From Paenisporosarcina quisquiliarum_A (lineage in GTDB: Bacteria; Bacillota; Bacilli; Bacillales_A; Planococcaceae): 64,000 bases of DNA. The notes under the pieces were generated by a model. That model made no database searches and had not been told where the DNA came from. It was given only the letters and a program-made list of their open reading frames with translations. The stretch's first letter is position 1. Each line of letters begins with the position of its first letter. The DNA lies in the NCBI RefSeq assembly GCF_043641925.1, contig NZ_JBHZRU010000011.1:1-64000 (forward strand), read 5' to 3'. Shown one piece after another: positions 51,150-60,233 of this stretch. Position numbers and translations under genes: made by a program.

Positions 51150-51205
51150 TATTCGTGTCTAACTTTTTGGGTTCAGATCAAAGGTGCTCTCTTTTCTATT
51201 TTTAA

Positions 51206-51688
51206 TCATTGTCGTTCGTTTTGTATATAGTTTTGAACGTCTTCTTTTACCCAATAAGGTTTTCCACCGATAATAGCTGTCTCTTTTGGTAATTTCCCTC
51301 TCTTTCGATACATGTGAATCTTTTTTACGTCCATAGTGTAACCATACTCATTCATAAGTTCAGCAAAATTCTGTTGACTCAATAAATCGCTTGGATTTTT
51401 GATAATTAAGGGTTTCTGTGTTTTCGCGAGATAGGTATCCTCGTGGTAATACGTCCAAATTCTTTCTAACGCAAAGGAGATCCAGTCCGAATCTATTTCT
51501 TTAAATAACCGATTCAAGTCAAACGTTTCTTCGTACTCAAATAATCGGGCAAGGGATGCGAACGCTTGTTCATTTTCATTCAATGGTGTCCAATCTTTTG
51601 GGATTTCCTTTTTTTCTATATAGCAAGCTAATTTCGGGTAATGGGTCAAAATCTCCTTTGTTGCATTTTTCAATGGGTTTCCCTCCAT
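51206..51688 (-). CDS. Hypothetical protein with C-terminal wHTH-like segment
   Basis: 160 residues, soluble. Residues 110-155 (FAELMNEYGYTMDVKKIHMY, then GGKPYWVKEDVQNYI) have the pattern of a MerR/excisionase-type winged helix: a helix pair followed by a short hairpin and a terminal helix. The N-terminal part is acidic and unrecognised. GGAGGG lies upstream, almost against the ATG. It lies near a RadC-like gene, so a plasmid or mobile-element role is plausible but unproven. Confidence 0.55.
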   Translation of the reverse strand: MEGNPLKNATKEILTHYPKLACYIEKKEIPKDWTPLNENEQAFASLARLFEYEETFDLNRLFKEIDSDWISFALERIWTYYHEDTYLAKTQKPLIIKNPSDLLSQQNFAELMNEYGYTMDVKKIHMYRKRGKLPKETAIIGGKPYWVKEDVQNYIQNERQ

Positions 51689-51832
51689 TTTGTTGAGTTA
51701 CTCAACATCCTTTTCAAAAATCCTACTAAAATTAATAACACCAGAAAGAATTATTTACTGGTGTTACCATGAATTCAAATTGGAAGGTTACTAAAAGAGA
51801 CATATTGAATAGCCCTTTTTTATTCTTGAACA

Positions 51833-51852
51833 AAAGGGGAAAGCTCCCCTTT
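51833..51852 (-). terminator. Terminator after the RadC-like gene
   Basis: AAAGGGGA and TCCCCTTT form an 8-bp stem around AAGC; on the minus strand it is followed by TGTTC. Confidence 0.55.
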
Positions 51853-51859
51853 AGCCTCT

Positions 51860-52318
51860 TTAAATCAATTCTTTTTCTCTTAAAGAAATGCCGTCTGAGT
51901 GACTGACGATGATGGAATCTAATACCTCAATGCCCATTATATCTCCGGCTTCTTTTAGTCGTTCACTGACTTCAATATCTTCCGGGGAGTACTGACAGTT
52001 ACCACTTGGATGGTTATGAGCTACCATGATACTCCCTGCATTATTTAGAATAGCTGATTTGAACACTTCCCTTGGATGAACAATACTAGCGTTTAAGCTA
52101 CCCACATGGCTTTTATGAATGGCAATAATCTGGTTTTTTACATTGAGGCAAAGTACCAAAAACACCTCTCTGTCCTCCTCTGCTATCATGGCTTGAATGA
52201 ATTCGATGGCATCTTTTGGTGAACGAATTTGTTTAGGTAGTAAGCTCGTATAGGCTTCTTCCACCTCTCGGATTTCTTGTTTAATACGTACGATTTCAAT
52301 CATCTTGTTTAATGTCAT
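51860..52318 (-). CDS. RadC-like JAB/MPN-domain protein
   Basis: About 152 residues. The JAMM zinc motif is clear: VAHNHPSGNCQYSPEDIEV, with the preceding Glu in REVFKSAIL and SHVGSLNAS as in RadC. It lacks the N-terminal HhH part of full RadC (about 220 residues), as do many plasmid and phage copies. ATG at 52318 has AAAGGAGCG upstream; the longer frame from 52369 is unlikely. RadC's biochemical role is not settled; copies on mobile DNA are common. Confidence 0.82.
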   Translation of the reverse strand: MTLNKMIEIVRIKQEIREVEEAYTSLLPKQIRSPKDAIEFIQAMIAEEDREVFLVLCLNVKNQIIAIHKSHVGSLNASIVHPREVFKSAILNNAGSIMVAHNHPSGNCQYSPEDIEVSERLKEAGDIMGIEVLDSIIVSHSDGISLREKELI

Positions 52319-52933
52319 GATTTGTTTCGCTCCTTTTTTGTGTTGTTCTCCGGGCGGTAAATGTCCCAAAAGGGATTATTTTTTGCCTTTTGACACGAAG
52401 GACGAACAGATCCAATAGCCGACCAGTCAAGGGTACCAGCGTAAAAAGTTTTTCTGCGCAAGCGTGATGTGAAAAAGTTTTTCGCCCCTTGACTGTTGTT
52501 CTGGTGGTTAGTCGGCTCCTGTCTTTGTTCGAAACAGAGGGAGGGCGAACGCCTAGGAGTCTGCCTTTGTTTCGGGCTTAGACAGGTTGGGAATCTGTAC
52601 GATCCGGAGGACAAAAGCAAAAAATACAACAACAAAAGGCAGCCATTTGGCTGCCCTCCATTTCTTCATTTCTTTTTGAAATTACTCTCTTCGGCTCGTT
52701 TCCTCGTAATGAAAAGAACAGGAACCTACGAAATGTAGGCGAAGCCGTACAGATCGTGGTTATCGGGCTTTTTAGAGGAAAGCGACACGTTAGAGTTTCT
52801 TTCAAAGCGTTTGCTGTTAGGAGCTATCGTTCTGACCCCAGTCAAATATCAGTTTTCATTTGCAACTGCCACTAAACTCAGATGAAGTACGTGATTCGCT
52901 TTGGTCCAATTTTCTCTATTACAGAGAGTAGTT
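52319..52933. other. Gene-free, GC-richer structured region
   Basis: This 600-bp stretch is visibly richer in G+C than its surroundings and holds several hairpins, including GGCAGCCATTTGGCTGCC (52637-52654) and repeats of AAAAAGTTTTTC with GCG flanks (52442 and 52472). CTTGACTG occurs near 52488, its complement CAGTCAAG near 52425. The open frames across it have no ribosome sites. It could be a plasmid replication or transfer region, or a structured RNA; nothing decisive is seen. Confidence 0.4.
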
Positions 52934-53470
52934 TTATTTTGGTCGTATTTGCTCCATATAGGCCTTAATGTCTTCTTCAGTCATTTCGCCAGTTATGATT
53001 TTTTCTATCTGACCTTCTGAATTGATAAGAAATGTTGTAGGTAATGGATTAATATTATAAGAATGCATCACACTTTTCGTCTTATCGATTAAAACTGGAA
53101 AAGTTAAGTTTCTTTGATCGATATATTGTTGAACGACAAAATCAGATTCTGCAATGTTCACTGCTAGTGTTTGAACTCCCTTATCCTTATACACTTTGTA
53201 CTGTTTGTCCATTAAAGGAAATTCTCTCTCACAAGGTTTACACCAAGTACCCCAAAAGTTTAAAAACACACCTTGCCCTTGATAATCCGATAATTGATGT
53301 GTTTTTCCATTCATATCAACAAGCTCAAAGTTAGGAGCCATATCCCCTACTTTTAAGACGCCTGTTGTCTCCTTTGTTAAATTGTTGTATATCGTGAAGA
53401 TGATTAAAGCAACCAGAAGTATAAGAATTGAAATACGTATAATGAAACGATTATTTTTTCGCTTATTCAT
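52934..53470 (-). CDS. resA: ResA/TlpA-like thiol-disulfide oxidoreductase
   Basis: 178 residues. An N-terminal membrane anchor (residues 9-27) is followed by a thioredoxin fold with the active site NFWGTWCKPCEREFP and the cis-Pro loop in NPLPTTFLI. ResA reduces the cysteines of apocytochrome c outside the cell. It lies 37 bp after ccdA, which supplies its electrons. Here the pair may keep copper-site cysteines reduced for oxidase assembly, fitting the nearby ctaG. Confidence 0.88.
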   Translation of the reverse strand: MNKRKNNRFIIRISILILLVALIIFTIYNNLTKETTGVLKVGDMAPNFELVDMNGKTHQLSDYQGQGVFLNFWGTWCKPCEREFPLMDKQYKVYKDKGVQTLAVNIAESDFVVQQYIDQRNLTFPVLIDKTKSVMHSYNINPLPTTFLINSEGQIEKIITGEMTEEDIKAYMEQIRPK

Positions 53471-53507
53471 AGTTATATCAGTCCTTTCTTAATGCACGTA
53501 ACTTAAT

Positions 53508-54218
53508 TTAGAAACCAGTGAAACCGCCAAAAAATGGAGTTAAAAAAGCAATAATTTTAGTCATCATATCAAAATACAATAAGACACCCATTAATATCAT
53601 GAACACACCGCCTATTTTCATAAATAACCCACTTCTTGTTTGGAGAAATTTCATTTTTCCTATGAATAGGGACATAATTAAAAACGGTATAGAAAATCCA
53701 AGTACATAAAAGAGCATATACAACATGCCTCTCCCTGGATCTGATACGCCTAAAGCAATAACGCCTGCAAGAATAGGTCCTGTGCAGGGTGTCCACCCAG
53801 CAGCAAATCCCATTCCAATTAACACGGATCCAGTGTACCCCTTAGGTCTTTTCTTAAATTGAATCTTCTTTTCTGAAAGTAAAAGATCAAAATTCAGAAC
53901 CCCCATAATGACTAATCCGAAAAACACCATAATGATTGCGCCAATTTGTCTGAGTAGGTCTTGATATTGAATGAAGATGGTTCCAATAAACGAAGTGGAG
54001 AATCCCATCGCCAAAAAGATAATCGAGAAGCCTGTAAGGAATAGAATGGTATGAACTATTGCCTTCTTATTTAAAATGCCTTTTTCTTCTTTTAACTCAT
54101 CTAAAGAGACACCAGTTATATACGAGAGAAAAGCTGGATATAAAGGAAGGGAGCATGGGGAAATAAAAGACAACAAACCTGCCCCAAATGCCAAGAATAA
54201 ACTTAATTGCTCAAACAA
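53508..54218 (-). CDS. ccdA: Cytochrome c biogenesis protein CcdA
   Basis: A 236-residue six-helix membrane protein that carries electrons from cytoplasmic thioredoxin to ResA-like proteins. The redox cysteines are in FISPCSLPLYPAFLSY and AAGWTPCTGPILAGVIA, each with the conserved Pro. It is the first gene of a ccdA-resA operon. A weak version of the copper direct repeat (site h) lies upstream. Confidence 0.93.
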   Translation of the reverse strand: MFEQLSLFLAFGAGLLSFISPCSLPLYPAFLSYITGVSLDELKEEKGILNKKAIVHTILFLTGFSIIFLAMGFSTSFIGTIFIQYQDLLRQIGAIIMVFFGLVIMGVLNFDLLLSEKKIQFKKRPKGYTGSVLIGMGFAAGWTPCTGPILAGVIALGVSDPGRGMLYMLFYVLGFSIPFLIMSLFIGKMKFLQTRSGLFMKIGGVFMILMGVLLYFDMMTKIIAFLTPFFGGFTGF

Positions 54219-54296
54219 ATTACTTCACCTATCCTTTTTAAAGACTTAATTCATTCTAACAAAGAAGACAGGCTATATATTGTCTTAATTATGTAG

Positions 54297-54328
54297 ATAT
54301 TTAAACAAAACGATGCAGAAACTGCATA
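54297..54328 (-). promoter_or_regulatory. Weak direct-repeat site (site h) before ccdA
   Basis: On the minus strand TATGCAGTT and TCTGCATCG repeat with 9-bp rather than 11-bp phasing. AAATAT lies at the 17-base position, and TATCTA, 20 bases after the second repeat, is the better -10. Membership in the set is doubtful. Confidence 0.35.
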
Positions 54329-54470
54329 AATTGAAAGATTATAGTTACTTTAACCTGGTAACAAAGAGTACTGGTATTCAGGATACAAGAAAATTGCGGG
54401 TTCTGTCACAGTTATACTAATGATTTATTGCTACAATGGCAACAAACTATGGAAACGAGGCGTATGATAA

Positions 54471-54878
54471 ATGAAACGATTATTGGCAATTGGTGTAGTG
54501 CTTGCAGTTCTCACGCTTAGTGGATGTGGAACTAATGAAGATAAGAACTCAACAACGGCGAATGAAATATCTGGAATAGTGGAAGTTGATTTATCCGTTC
54601 CTAAAACTGCAAAAGTTGGAGAAGAAGTATTCTTTATTGCCGCTGTTACACAAGATAAAGAAGTTGTAGATGATGCTGATGAAGTAAAGTTTGAAGTGAA
54701 AAACTTATCTTCTGGCGACAAAGAAATGATCGATGCGTCTTTAAACCAAGATAAGCATTACGAAGGTAGATTTACTTTTCAAAAAAAAGGCACGTATGAT
54801 GTCACATCTCACGTGACGGCACGAGACATGCATACAATGCCAAAGAAACAAATCACCATACCCGGTGGTGAAGAATAA
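54471..54878 (+). CDS. YtkA/FixH-like lipoprotein
   Basis: A 135-residue lipoprotein (lipobox LTLSGC) with one YtkA-like beta-sandwich: AKVGEEVFFIAAVTQDKEVV, then GRFTFQKKGTYDVTSHVTAR. A final DMHTMPKKQITIPGG has the Met/His pattern of copper-binding proteins. Such proteins often sit beside CtaG and are thought to pass copper for oxidase assembly. The ATG has only a weak ribosome site (ACGAGGCG). Confidence 0.78.
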   Translation: MKRLLAIGVVLAVLTLSGCGTNEDKNSTTANEISGIVEVDLSVPKTAKVGEEVFFIAAVTQDKEVVDDADEVKFEVKNLSSGDKEMIDASLNQDKHYEGRFTFQKKGTYDVTSHVTARDMHTMPKKQITIPGGEE

Positions 54879-55006
54879 CGAATAAATCGAAGATCGTGTC
54901 CATGAAAAATACTATTGAATAGGGTCAAGCTTGGTTTATATTTTCAGTTGGAGTATTAACAAGGTTTTACTTAATCAATAATTTGCAGAAAAAAGGAGCG
55001 AATTTT

Positions 55007-55930
55007 ATGCCTTTAAATATATTTGGATTTCAAGCATTATGGAGTCCGGTTTTTATCGTTTCAACGTTACTGATACTCATTCTATACTTCTTAATTACAG
55101 TCAAAATACGGAATCGTTATAAAGACAGTGAAGCATTGACACTTAAACAAGCAAGTGCATTTGTTATTGCTATCGTATTGCTTTATGCATTGAAAGGGTC
55201 ACCCGTAGATTTGTTGAGCCATATTATGTTTTCTGTTCATATGGTTCAAATGGCATTACTCTTGATGCTAGTTCCACCGTTATTGATTTCAGGAATTCCA
55301 GTATGGATGTGGCAAAAATTATTCTCCAAAATTTTTATTCGTAAAATTTTCCGGTTCTTTACGAGACCAATTTTCTCTCTGATTGTGTTCAGTGGATTAT
55401 TCTCTTTTTATCATGTACCGGTTATTTTTGATTTCATCAAACAGAATGAATCGTATCATACTCTGTATACCCTAATATTGTTTATTTCAGCTATTTTTCT
55501 TTGGTGGCCAATCATGCACAAACTCTCCAGTGAGCCTCAAGTTCATGGTCTAAGTAAAATTGGCTATATCATTGGCAGTGCTATATTGATAACACCAGCT
55601 TGTGCTATTATCATCTTTGCTAGTGAACCTATGTATGAAACCTATACAAGTGGAGAAGCGTGGATGAAAGCGATGGAGCTTTGTGTGCCTGTCTCAACAC
55701 TAACCAACTTATCTTCTCTTGGCCTGTCGGGTCCGGAAATGTTTTCTAGTCTTTCACCAGTTGATGATCAGCAATTGGGCGGCATCATAATGAAAATTAT
55801 TCAGGAAGTGATCTATGGGGTGGTTCTAGCCATGATTTTTTTTGAATGGTACAAGTCTGAAAAGGATAATGCAGAGGAAATTACGAATAAAGCACTTTTA
55901 GATCGACAAGCTTATTTAGCAAATAAATAA
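55007..55930 (+). CDS. ctaG: Cytochrome c oxidase assembly protein CtaG (caa3 type)
   Basis: About 307 residues with seven membrane helices. Family features are GSPVDLLSHIMFSVHMVQMA, PPLLISGIPVWMWQ, SFYHVPVIFDF and a final helix with EWYKSEKDNAEE. The conserved His residues probably bind copper for the Cu centres of cytochrome oxidase. ATG at 55007 follows AAAAAGGAGCG. It lies 128 bp after the YtkA-like gene and could be read from the same promoter. Confidence 0.9.
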   Translation: MPLNIFGFQALWSPVFIVSTLLILILYFLITVKIRNRYKDSEALTLKQASAFVIAIVLLYALKGSPVDLLSHIMFSVHMVQMALLLMLVPPLLISGIPVWMWQKLFSKIFIRKIFRFFTRPIFSLIVFSGLFSFYHVPVIFDFIKQNESYHTLYTLILFISAIFLWWPIMHKLSSEPQVHGLSKIGYIIGSAILITPACAIIIFASEPMYETYTSGEAWMKAMELCVPVSTLTNLSSLGLSGPEMFSSLSPVDDQQLGGIIMKIIQEVIYGVVLAMIFFEWYKSEKDNAEEITNKALLDRQAYLANK

Positions 55931-56298
55931 ATTCCCATTACATTATGTAAATGTCTAGAGTTGAAACTGACCCTTGAAACCTCTTTTGCATGAATGTTTT
56001 CATAGAATGTAACATAGAAAACCTGTAATACTAATGATCGTCTTGCATTTTAACACTCCTTCCACTTTATAATTAGATAAGAGACTCAGTATTTTTATCC
56101 TAGATTCGAGCATTTATCGGCATTCAAGAAGGGTTAGAATAGTATAAACTGAGTGTTTTTGATTAGATAATTTAGACAGCGCGATTTAAATAATAATAAA
56201 TATAAAACCTAATCAAAAACAAATTTTGATTAGGTTTTTATTTAATGCAATGATGTTTGCATTCATTTAATTTTAATTAATGTATATGGAAATTGAAA
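55931..56298. other. Gene-free stretch before czcD's terminator
   Basis: Apart from the terminator at 56204 I see no gene, promoter or repeat of note. Confidence 0.5.
56204..56240. terminator. Terminator between ctaG and czcD
   Basis: AAAACCTAATCAAAA and TTTTGATTAGGTTTT form a perfect 15-bp stem; it can serve both convergent genes. Confidence 0.85.
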
Positions 56299-57201
56299 TT
56301 AGATTTGTAGTTCAGGGTGTTTAAAGGTGGATTTTTCAATTTGAATGGTCGTGTGCTCAATTTCATATCTTTCCCTGACTAAATGAATAGCCTTTTGTAG
56401 AATGATTTGTTCATTGCCATTATCACTGATTGTCATGTGGCAACTTAAAGAGTCCATTCCAGAAGTAATGGTCCATATGTGTAAATCATGAACATCTAGA
56501 ACATCATCAATTCCTGTTAACAACTCCTGTATCTCAGTTTTATTAAGTGAAGGTGGTGTTCCTTCCATCAGAATATGAATACTTTGCGTGAGCACTCCCC
56601 AGGCACTTTTGAGAATTAAAAGAGCTACTAGAACAGAAATGATGGGATCCGCAATATACCAATCAAATACCAACATGACGATACCGGCAATGATTGCACC
56701 AACTGATCCTAGAGCGTCTCCTACTATATGTAAATAAGCACTTCTCAAATTAATATTACTTTTAACATCAGCTTTTTTTATTAAAGTAACTGCACTAAGT
56801 ATGTTAGCGATAAGACCAATAATCGCGATTAGAATCATGGTACCGCTTGACACAGATGGAGGTTCATTGAAACGTTGAATAGCCTCATAAATAATGAAGC
56901 CAGAAATTAAAAATAAGGTTAGTCCGTTGAATAAGGCCGCTAGAATCTCAAATCTATAATACCCGTAGGTCTTAGTTGGAGAAGGAGGTCGGCTGGCAAA
57001 CCGAATGGCAACAAGACTTAATGCAAGTGAACTTGCATCGGAAAGCATGTGACCACTGTCAGATAACAAAGCTAAACTGTTTGTGATAATTCCCCCGAAA
57101 AACTCTAATACCATAATTCCTGTCGTAATGGTAAGTGCAATGATGAGTCCTTTTTTATTGCCTTCTCTTTGATCACTTCCGTGATTGTGATTGTGCCCCA
57201 C
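56299..57201 (-). CDS. czcD: Cation diffusion facilitator (CzcD type)
   Basis: A 300-residue zinc/cadmium/cobalt exporter: a His-rich N-terminus (MGHNHNHGSD), six membrane helices with the metal site in LLSDSGHMLSDASSLALSL and HIVGDALGSVGA, and a C-terminal cytoplasmic domain (DVLDVHDLHIWTITSG). It exchanges metal for protons or potassium. It has its own transcription unit, behind the bdbC terminator. Confidence 0.93.
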   Translation of the reverse strand: MGHNHNHGSDQREGNKKGLIIALTITTGIMVLEFFGGIITNSLALLSDSGHMLSDASSLALSLVAIRFASRPPSPTKTYGYYRFEILAALFNGLTLFLISGFIIYEAIQRFNEPPSVSSGTMILIAIIGLIANILSAVTLIKKADVKSNINLRSAYLHIVGDALGSVGAIIAGIVMLVFDWYIADPIISVLVALLILKSAWGVLTQSIHILMEGTPPSLNKTEIQELLTGIDDVLDVHDLHIWTITSGMDSLSCHMTISDNGNEQIILQKAIHLVRERYEIEHTTIQIEKSTFKHPELQI

Positions 57202-57273
57202 GTTGAATCACCTCATTCTTATTTAATCATCTCAACCATTCCACTTTTAGTTAAACGATACAAGTTCTACAGA

Positions 57274-57324
57274 AAAACCGAGGATTAACTGTCTTTGCAG
57301 TTTTTCCTCGGTTTGCTCTTTTTT
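57274..57324 (-). terminator. Terminator of the copC-copD-bdbD-bdbC operon
   Basis: AAACCGAGGA and TCCTCGGTTT form the outer stem with an inner AACTG/CAGTT pair; on the minus strand TTTTTC follows. Confidence 0.75.
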
Positions 57325-57338
57325 AAACCTTTTCAAAA

Positions 57339-57785
57339 CTATTCATTTGTTTTCGCTTGCTTTCCATAAAGAACCAACATGCTGATTGTAATTAATGTAA
57401 AGGCGCTAAGGGCTAAAAATGGGATCGTAATAAACCCAAACCAATTGATGTATTCAGCGCTACAAGGAACACCACTCACACAGGGTCTAATTCCACCAAA
57501 CCCTGGAACTTTTTGCTCAAGGTAGTGAAAAATTGAAATTGTCCCCCCTATTACACTCAGAGGTAAGACAAATTTTCTTACAGAAATATCACTTTGAAAC
57601 GTACCAATTCCTAATATCAAAACTAAGGGATACATGAAGATTCGTTGGAACCAACACAAATCACATGGGATAAATCCTCTGATTTCACTGAAATACAAAC
57701 TTCCCATTGTTGCAACTACTGAAACCAACCATGCAAAATAGAGAAACCAAACCTTTTTGCCCTTGTTGTTGGTTGCATTATTCAT
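57339..57785 (-). CDS. bdbC: Disulfide bond formation protein BdbC (DsbB type)
   Basis: About 148 residues with four membrane helices. The two redox pairs are visible: IPCDLCWFQRIFMYPL and the second loop CVSGVPCSAEYINWFG. It reoxidises BdbD using quinone. ATG at 57785, nine bases after GAGGC and overlapping the end of bdbD, is preferred over the frame start at 57812. Confidence 0.92.
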   Translation of the reverse strand: MNNATNNKGKKVWFLYFAWLVSVVATMGSLYFSEIRGFIPCDLCWFQRIFMYPLVLILGIGTFQSDISVRKFVLPLSVIGGTISIFHYLEQKVPGFGGIRPCVSGVPCSAEYINWFGFITIPFLALSAFTLITISMLVLYGKQAKTNE

Positions 57786-58455
57786 TTTTTTTTGCCTCAA
57801 GCTCTTGATCAATCATCTCTTTAATTGCTTCATAATTAAAAGGATCTTCAATTGTGCTTCCATTTATTTTTATGGTAGGCGTCTGAGTTACATTATGTTC
57901 TGTATATAATTTCTCATCAATATCCACTTGAGGCTTCGTTAACTCTTCTTCAATATCTTGCTTGAGCTGATCTTGATTAATTGAAGGGAACTCTTGGGCA
58001 AGTTCAAGCATTTTCTCTTTTGAAAGCCATACATCATCATGGTTCACTTCAGGCTGAGCATCATAAATAGCTTTATGAAAATCCCAATAAGAATCAGGGG
58101 CTTGCTTAAAAACAGATTCCGCAGCCATTGCACCAACAGTTGATTCTTCTCCATGGAACAACACATTAACATAAGAGAATTTAATATCACCAGGTATTAA
58201 GTAATCTTCTACTAATTGCGGATAGATAGTTTCACCCCACGCTTTACATGATGGGCATTTGAAGTCACCAAACTCAACCACTGTTACCGGTGCATCCTTT
58301 TCACCTAAGGCGGGTTGACCTGTAAGATCGACCTCTGTTTTTTCAGTCACGGATTGTTCCTGACTTTTATTGCTGCTTATTACCACAATTATAGCCAGTA
58401 AGGCTACCGCAACAATTGTTACGATTACTGCAAATTTCATATTGGAATTCTTCAT
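57778..58455 (-). CDS. bdbD: DsbA-like thiol oxidase BdbD
   Basis: About 225 residues. An N-terminal anchor (residues 7-26) is followed by a DsbA-like thioredoxin fold with the active site FGDFKCPSCKAWGE and the cis-Pro loop HNVTQTPTIKING. It introduces disulfides in exported proteins and works with BdbC. ATG at 58455 lies nine bases after AGGAG; the frame opens at 58464. It follows copD by 23 bp. Confidence 0.92.
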   Translation of the reverse strand: MKNSNMKFAVIVTIVAVALLAIIVVISSNKSQEQSVTEKTEVDLTGQPALGEKDAPVTVVEFGDFKCPSCKAWGETIYPQLVEDYLIPGDIKFSYVNVLFHGEESTVGAMAAESVFKQAPDSYWDFHKAIYDAQPEVNHDDVWLSKEKMLELAQEFPSINQDQLKQDIEEELTKPQVDIDEKLYTEHNVTQTPTIKINGSTIEDPFNYEAIKEMIDQELEAKKNE

Positions 58456-58478
58456 CGTCAACACTCCTATAATTTTAT

Positions 58479-59576
58479 TTAGAAAACAACACTATTCATT
58501 AAACCTAAATACATTGAGATGATGCAAAGAATACTCATACTAAAAGCTAGAAGAGGTGAGAATTTTTTCACCGTCGCAATCCATGCAAAACATAAGAAAC
58601 AGAGTGATAATGCGAAAAATAATGTGCCTAACATGCTGAAATCCATGTAAGCATCAATTGGCAAAGAAATGGATTCGGAGTAAACCGTACTGAATAATTT
58701 CGACATGCCATTGCTCCCTGCCACTGCTCCAATGTCATGTGGTGGTTCTTGTTGTCCGAGTAAAGCTGTCGCCGAGAATATGAGTAATAAAGTAAAACTC
58801 TCTGCTTTTACCCAATTACGTGGATTAAATGTTGGGTCTTTTTGAATTTTCCGTTTTATCCAAATTCCATTAACACATGAAAAAAAAAGGATTGGAATAA
58901 GGATTAGATGCTTGATAAGCAAGGATTGTCCATATGGAAGAATCCAAGAATTAGGATAACTGGTTAAATCAATCACTAAAGTCACTAAAAAGTAGCCCGT
59001 TATAGATATGACTAAGAGACAACCAAGAGCAACGGGTGTAAACCATTTTAAAAACGCAAGCCAGTTCTCATGATTCAAAGAAAACCAACTAACTACGAGT
59101 AATAATCCTACCCATATGGTTACCGCTAGAAAATGAAGCGAATGTGCGATAAATCCACTCCACTCGTTCAGAGAAGCCGAATGGCTAGCCCATCCTAGGG
59201 CTAAGAGAAGCATTATGCTAAAAGTTAATGAGATGACTGTATGAATCTTTTTAGTGAAAATCGGGATGATGGAGACATACAAATAAAATGCAATGGATAC
59301 AAACAACGTAAATGACCATGCTTGTCCCACTTCAAACGTGGAAATCACGTTCTGTATGGTCATCATTAACCCTATATCCTCATAAAGAAAAAGGACTAGC
59401 CGTATGACCGGAAAAAGAGAGAAAACCACAATCCCTAAAATGGAAATCTGAATCCATCGTTTGTGAATGAATATTTCCGGCTTTTTACTAGAAGGTATAA
59501 GTGAAAAAATGAGTGAACCTATAATAAGTGAAAAGCACAAATATAAAAGCGTTTCGGATAAATAAATCCAAATCAT
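58479..59576 (-). CDS. copD: CopD-family copper transport membrane protein
   Basis: 365 residues with about nine membrane helices. Characteristic parts are GWASHSASLNEWSGFIAHSL, HFLAVTIWVGLLLVVSWFSL and NPRNWVKAESFTLLLIFSAT, with conserved His and Trp as in CopD/YcnJ. With CopC it is thought to import or buffer copper across the membrane. It overlaps copC by four bases. Confidence 0.88.
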   Translation of the reverse strand: MIWIYLSETLLYLCFSLIIGSLIFSLIPSSKKPEIFIHKRWIQISILGIVVFSLFPVIRLVLFLYEDIGLMMTIQNVISTFEVGQAWSFTLFVSIAFYLYVSIIPIFTKKIHTVISLTFSIMLLLALGWASHSASLNEWSGFIAHSLHFLAVTIWVGLLLVVSWFSLNHENWLAFLKWFTPVALGCLLVISITGYFLVTLVIDLTSYPNSWILPYGQSLLIKHLILIPILFFSCVNGIWIKRKIQKDPTFNPRNWVKAESFTLLLIFSATALLGQQEPPHDIGAVAGSNGMSKLFSTVYSESISLPIDAYMDFSMLGTLFFALSLCFLCFAWIATVKKFSPLLAFSMSILCIISMYLGLMNSVVF

Positions 59577-60115
59577 TTCCTTCGCTCCTTTTTAAACAAC
59601 ACTAAAGCTGTGCCAAATGCTATTCCAGTTAACAAAATTGCCATTACAATGACGACAAAATTGGATTTCTTAGATTTAATAGTTTCCTTTTGGGGCTTTT
59701 CGATAGGAGTCGGAATCATTTCTTCATGTTGTTTTTCCTTCGTCACTTCTGAATTGGCGTTCTTTACAAGCTCTACGGAAAATGAAAACTCCCCCTCAAT
59801 CGGATGGCCATCTTTTCCGATGATTTTCCATCTAACCATGTACTTCCCTTTAGCTAAGGGTTTCTCAAGTTTCCCAACCATTTCATCCACGTTTATTAAA
59901 GTTTTTTCAATGGGCATTTCAACGCCGTCTGCATTAATGACTTTAAGCATGCTGGTATTCTCAATTGTAGTGTTAAATCGTAAAGATACACTTTGCACTT
60001 CATCTTTCATGATTTCTTCAGTGGCAGGGTTGGAACTTGAAAGTCCAGAATGCCCTAAAGCTACAGGGGTTAAGATAAAAAGAAATAGTAATGTGAAAAT
60101 ACATGTTTTTTTCAT
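59573..60115 (-). CDS. copC: CopC-domain copper-binding protein
   Basis: About 181 residues. A signal peptide ends in PVALG, giving a mature protein starting His-Ser-Gly; this His and the His in GKDGHPIEGEFSFSV are the Cu(II) ligands of CopC. A C-terminal membrane helix (residues 153-172) anchors it. ATG at 60115 follows AGGAGGC; the longer frame to 60235 runs through the cadC promoter and is not real. Confidence 0.9.
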   Translation of the reverse strand: MKKTCIFTLLFLFILTPVALGHSGLSSSNPATEEIMKDEVQSVSLRFNTTIENTSMLKVINADGVEMPIEKTLINVDEMVGKLEKPLAKGKYMVRWKIIGKDGHPIEGEFSFSVELVKNANSEVTKEKQHEEMIPTPIEKPQKETIKSKKSNFVVIVMAILLTGIAFGTALVLFKKERRK

Positions 60116-60164
60116 TTGGAAGCCTCCTATTTCCCTATACTTCATGATTGTAACAGGAATCAAA

Positions 60165-60196
60165 TCATATTCAAACAAACATTTGAATATGATTAT
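60165..60196. promoter_or_regulatory. ArsR/CadC-type operator 1
   Basis: AATCATATTCAAA and TTTGAATATGATT form an extended inverted repeat. It overlaps the -35 of cadC and lies upstream of the divergent copC, so it may control both. Confidence 0.7.
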
Positions 60197-60224
60197 TGAC
60201 AATATATTGTCTATTGCATACACT
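60196..60224 (+). promoter_or_regulatory. cadC promoter
   Basis: TTGACA (60196-60201) and TACACT (60219-60224) are 17 bases apart. Confidence 0.75.
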
Positions 60225-60233
60225 AAAAATAAC

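Larger units (their letters stand above)
49749..51180 (+). mobile_element. IS3-family (IS150-group) insertion sequence
   Basis: The ends are TGATCTGCACCCCAATTGTT and, inverted, TGATCTGAACCCAAAAAGTT, both followed by AGACAC. Between them lie orfA and a frameshifted orfB. No clear target duplication is visible. GAGCACC lies outside both ends in inverted orientation (49735 and 51183), so the element may be slightly longer. Confidence 0.85.

Noticed and set aside
52496..52805. Overlapping open frames on both strands in the structured gap
   Set aside because: No ribosome sites, low-complexity residues and overlapping hairpins; not supported as genes.
54297..54328. Counting the ccdA upstream repeat as a full member of the direct-repeat set
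   Set aside because: The half-sites are 9 bp apart rather than 11 and the -10 position does not fit; kept only as a weak site.
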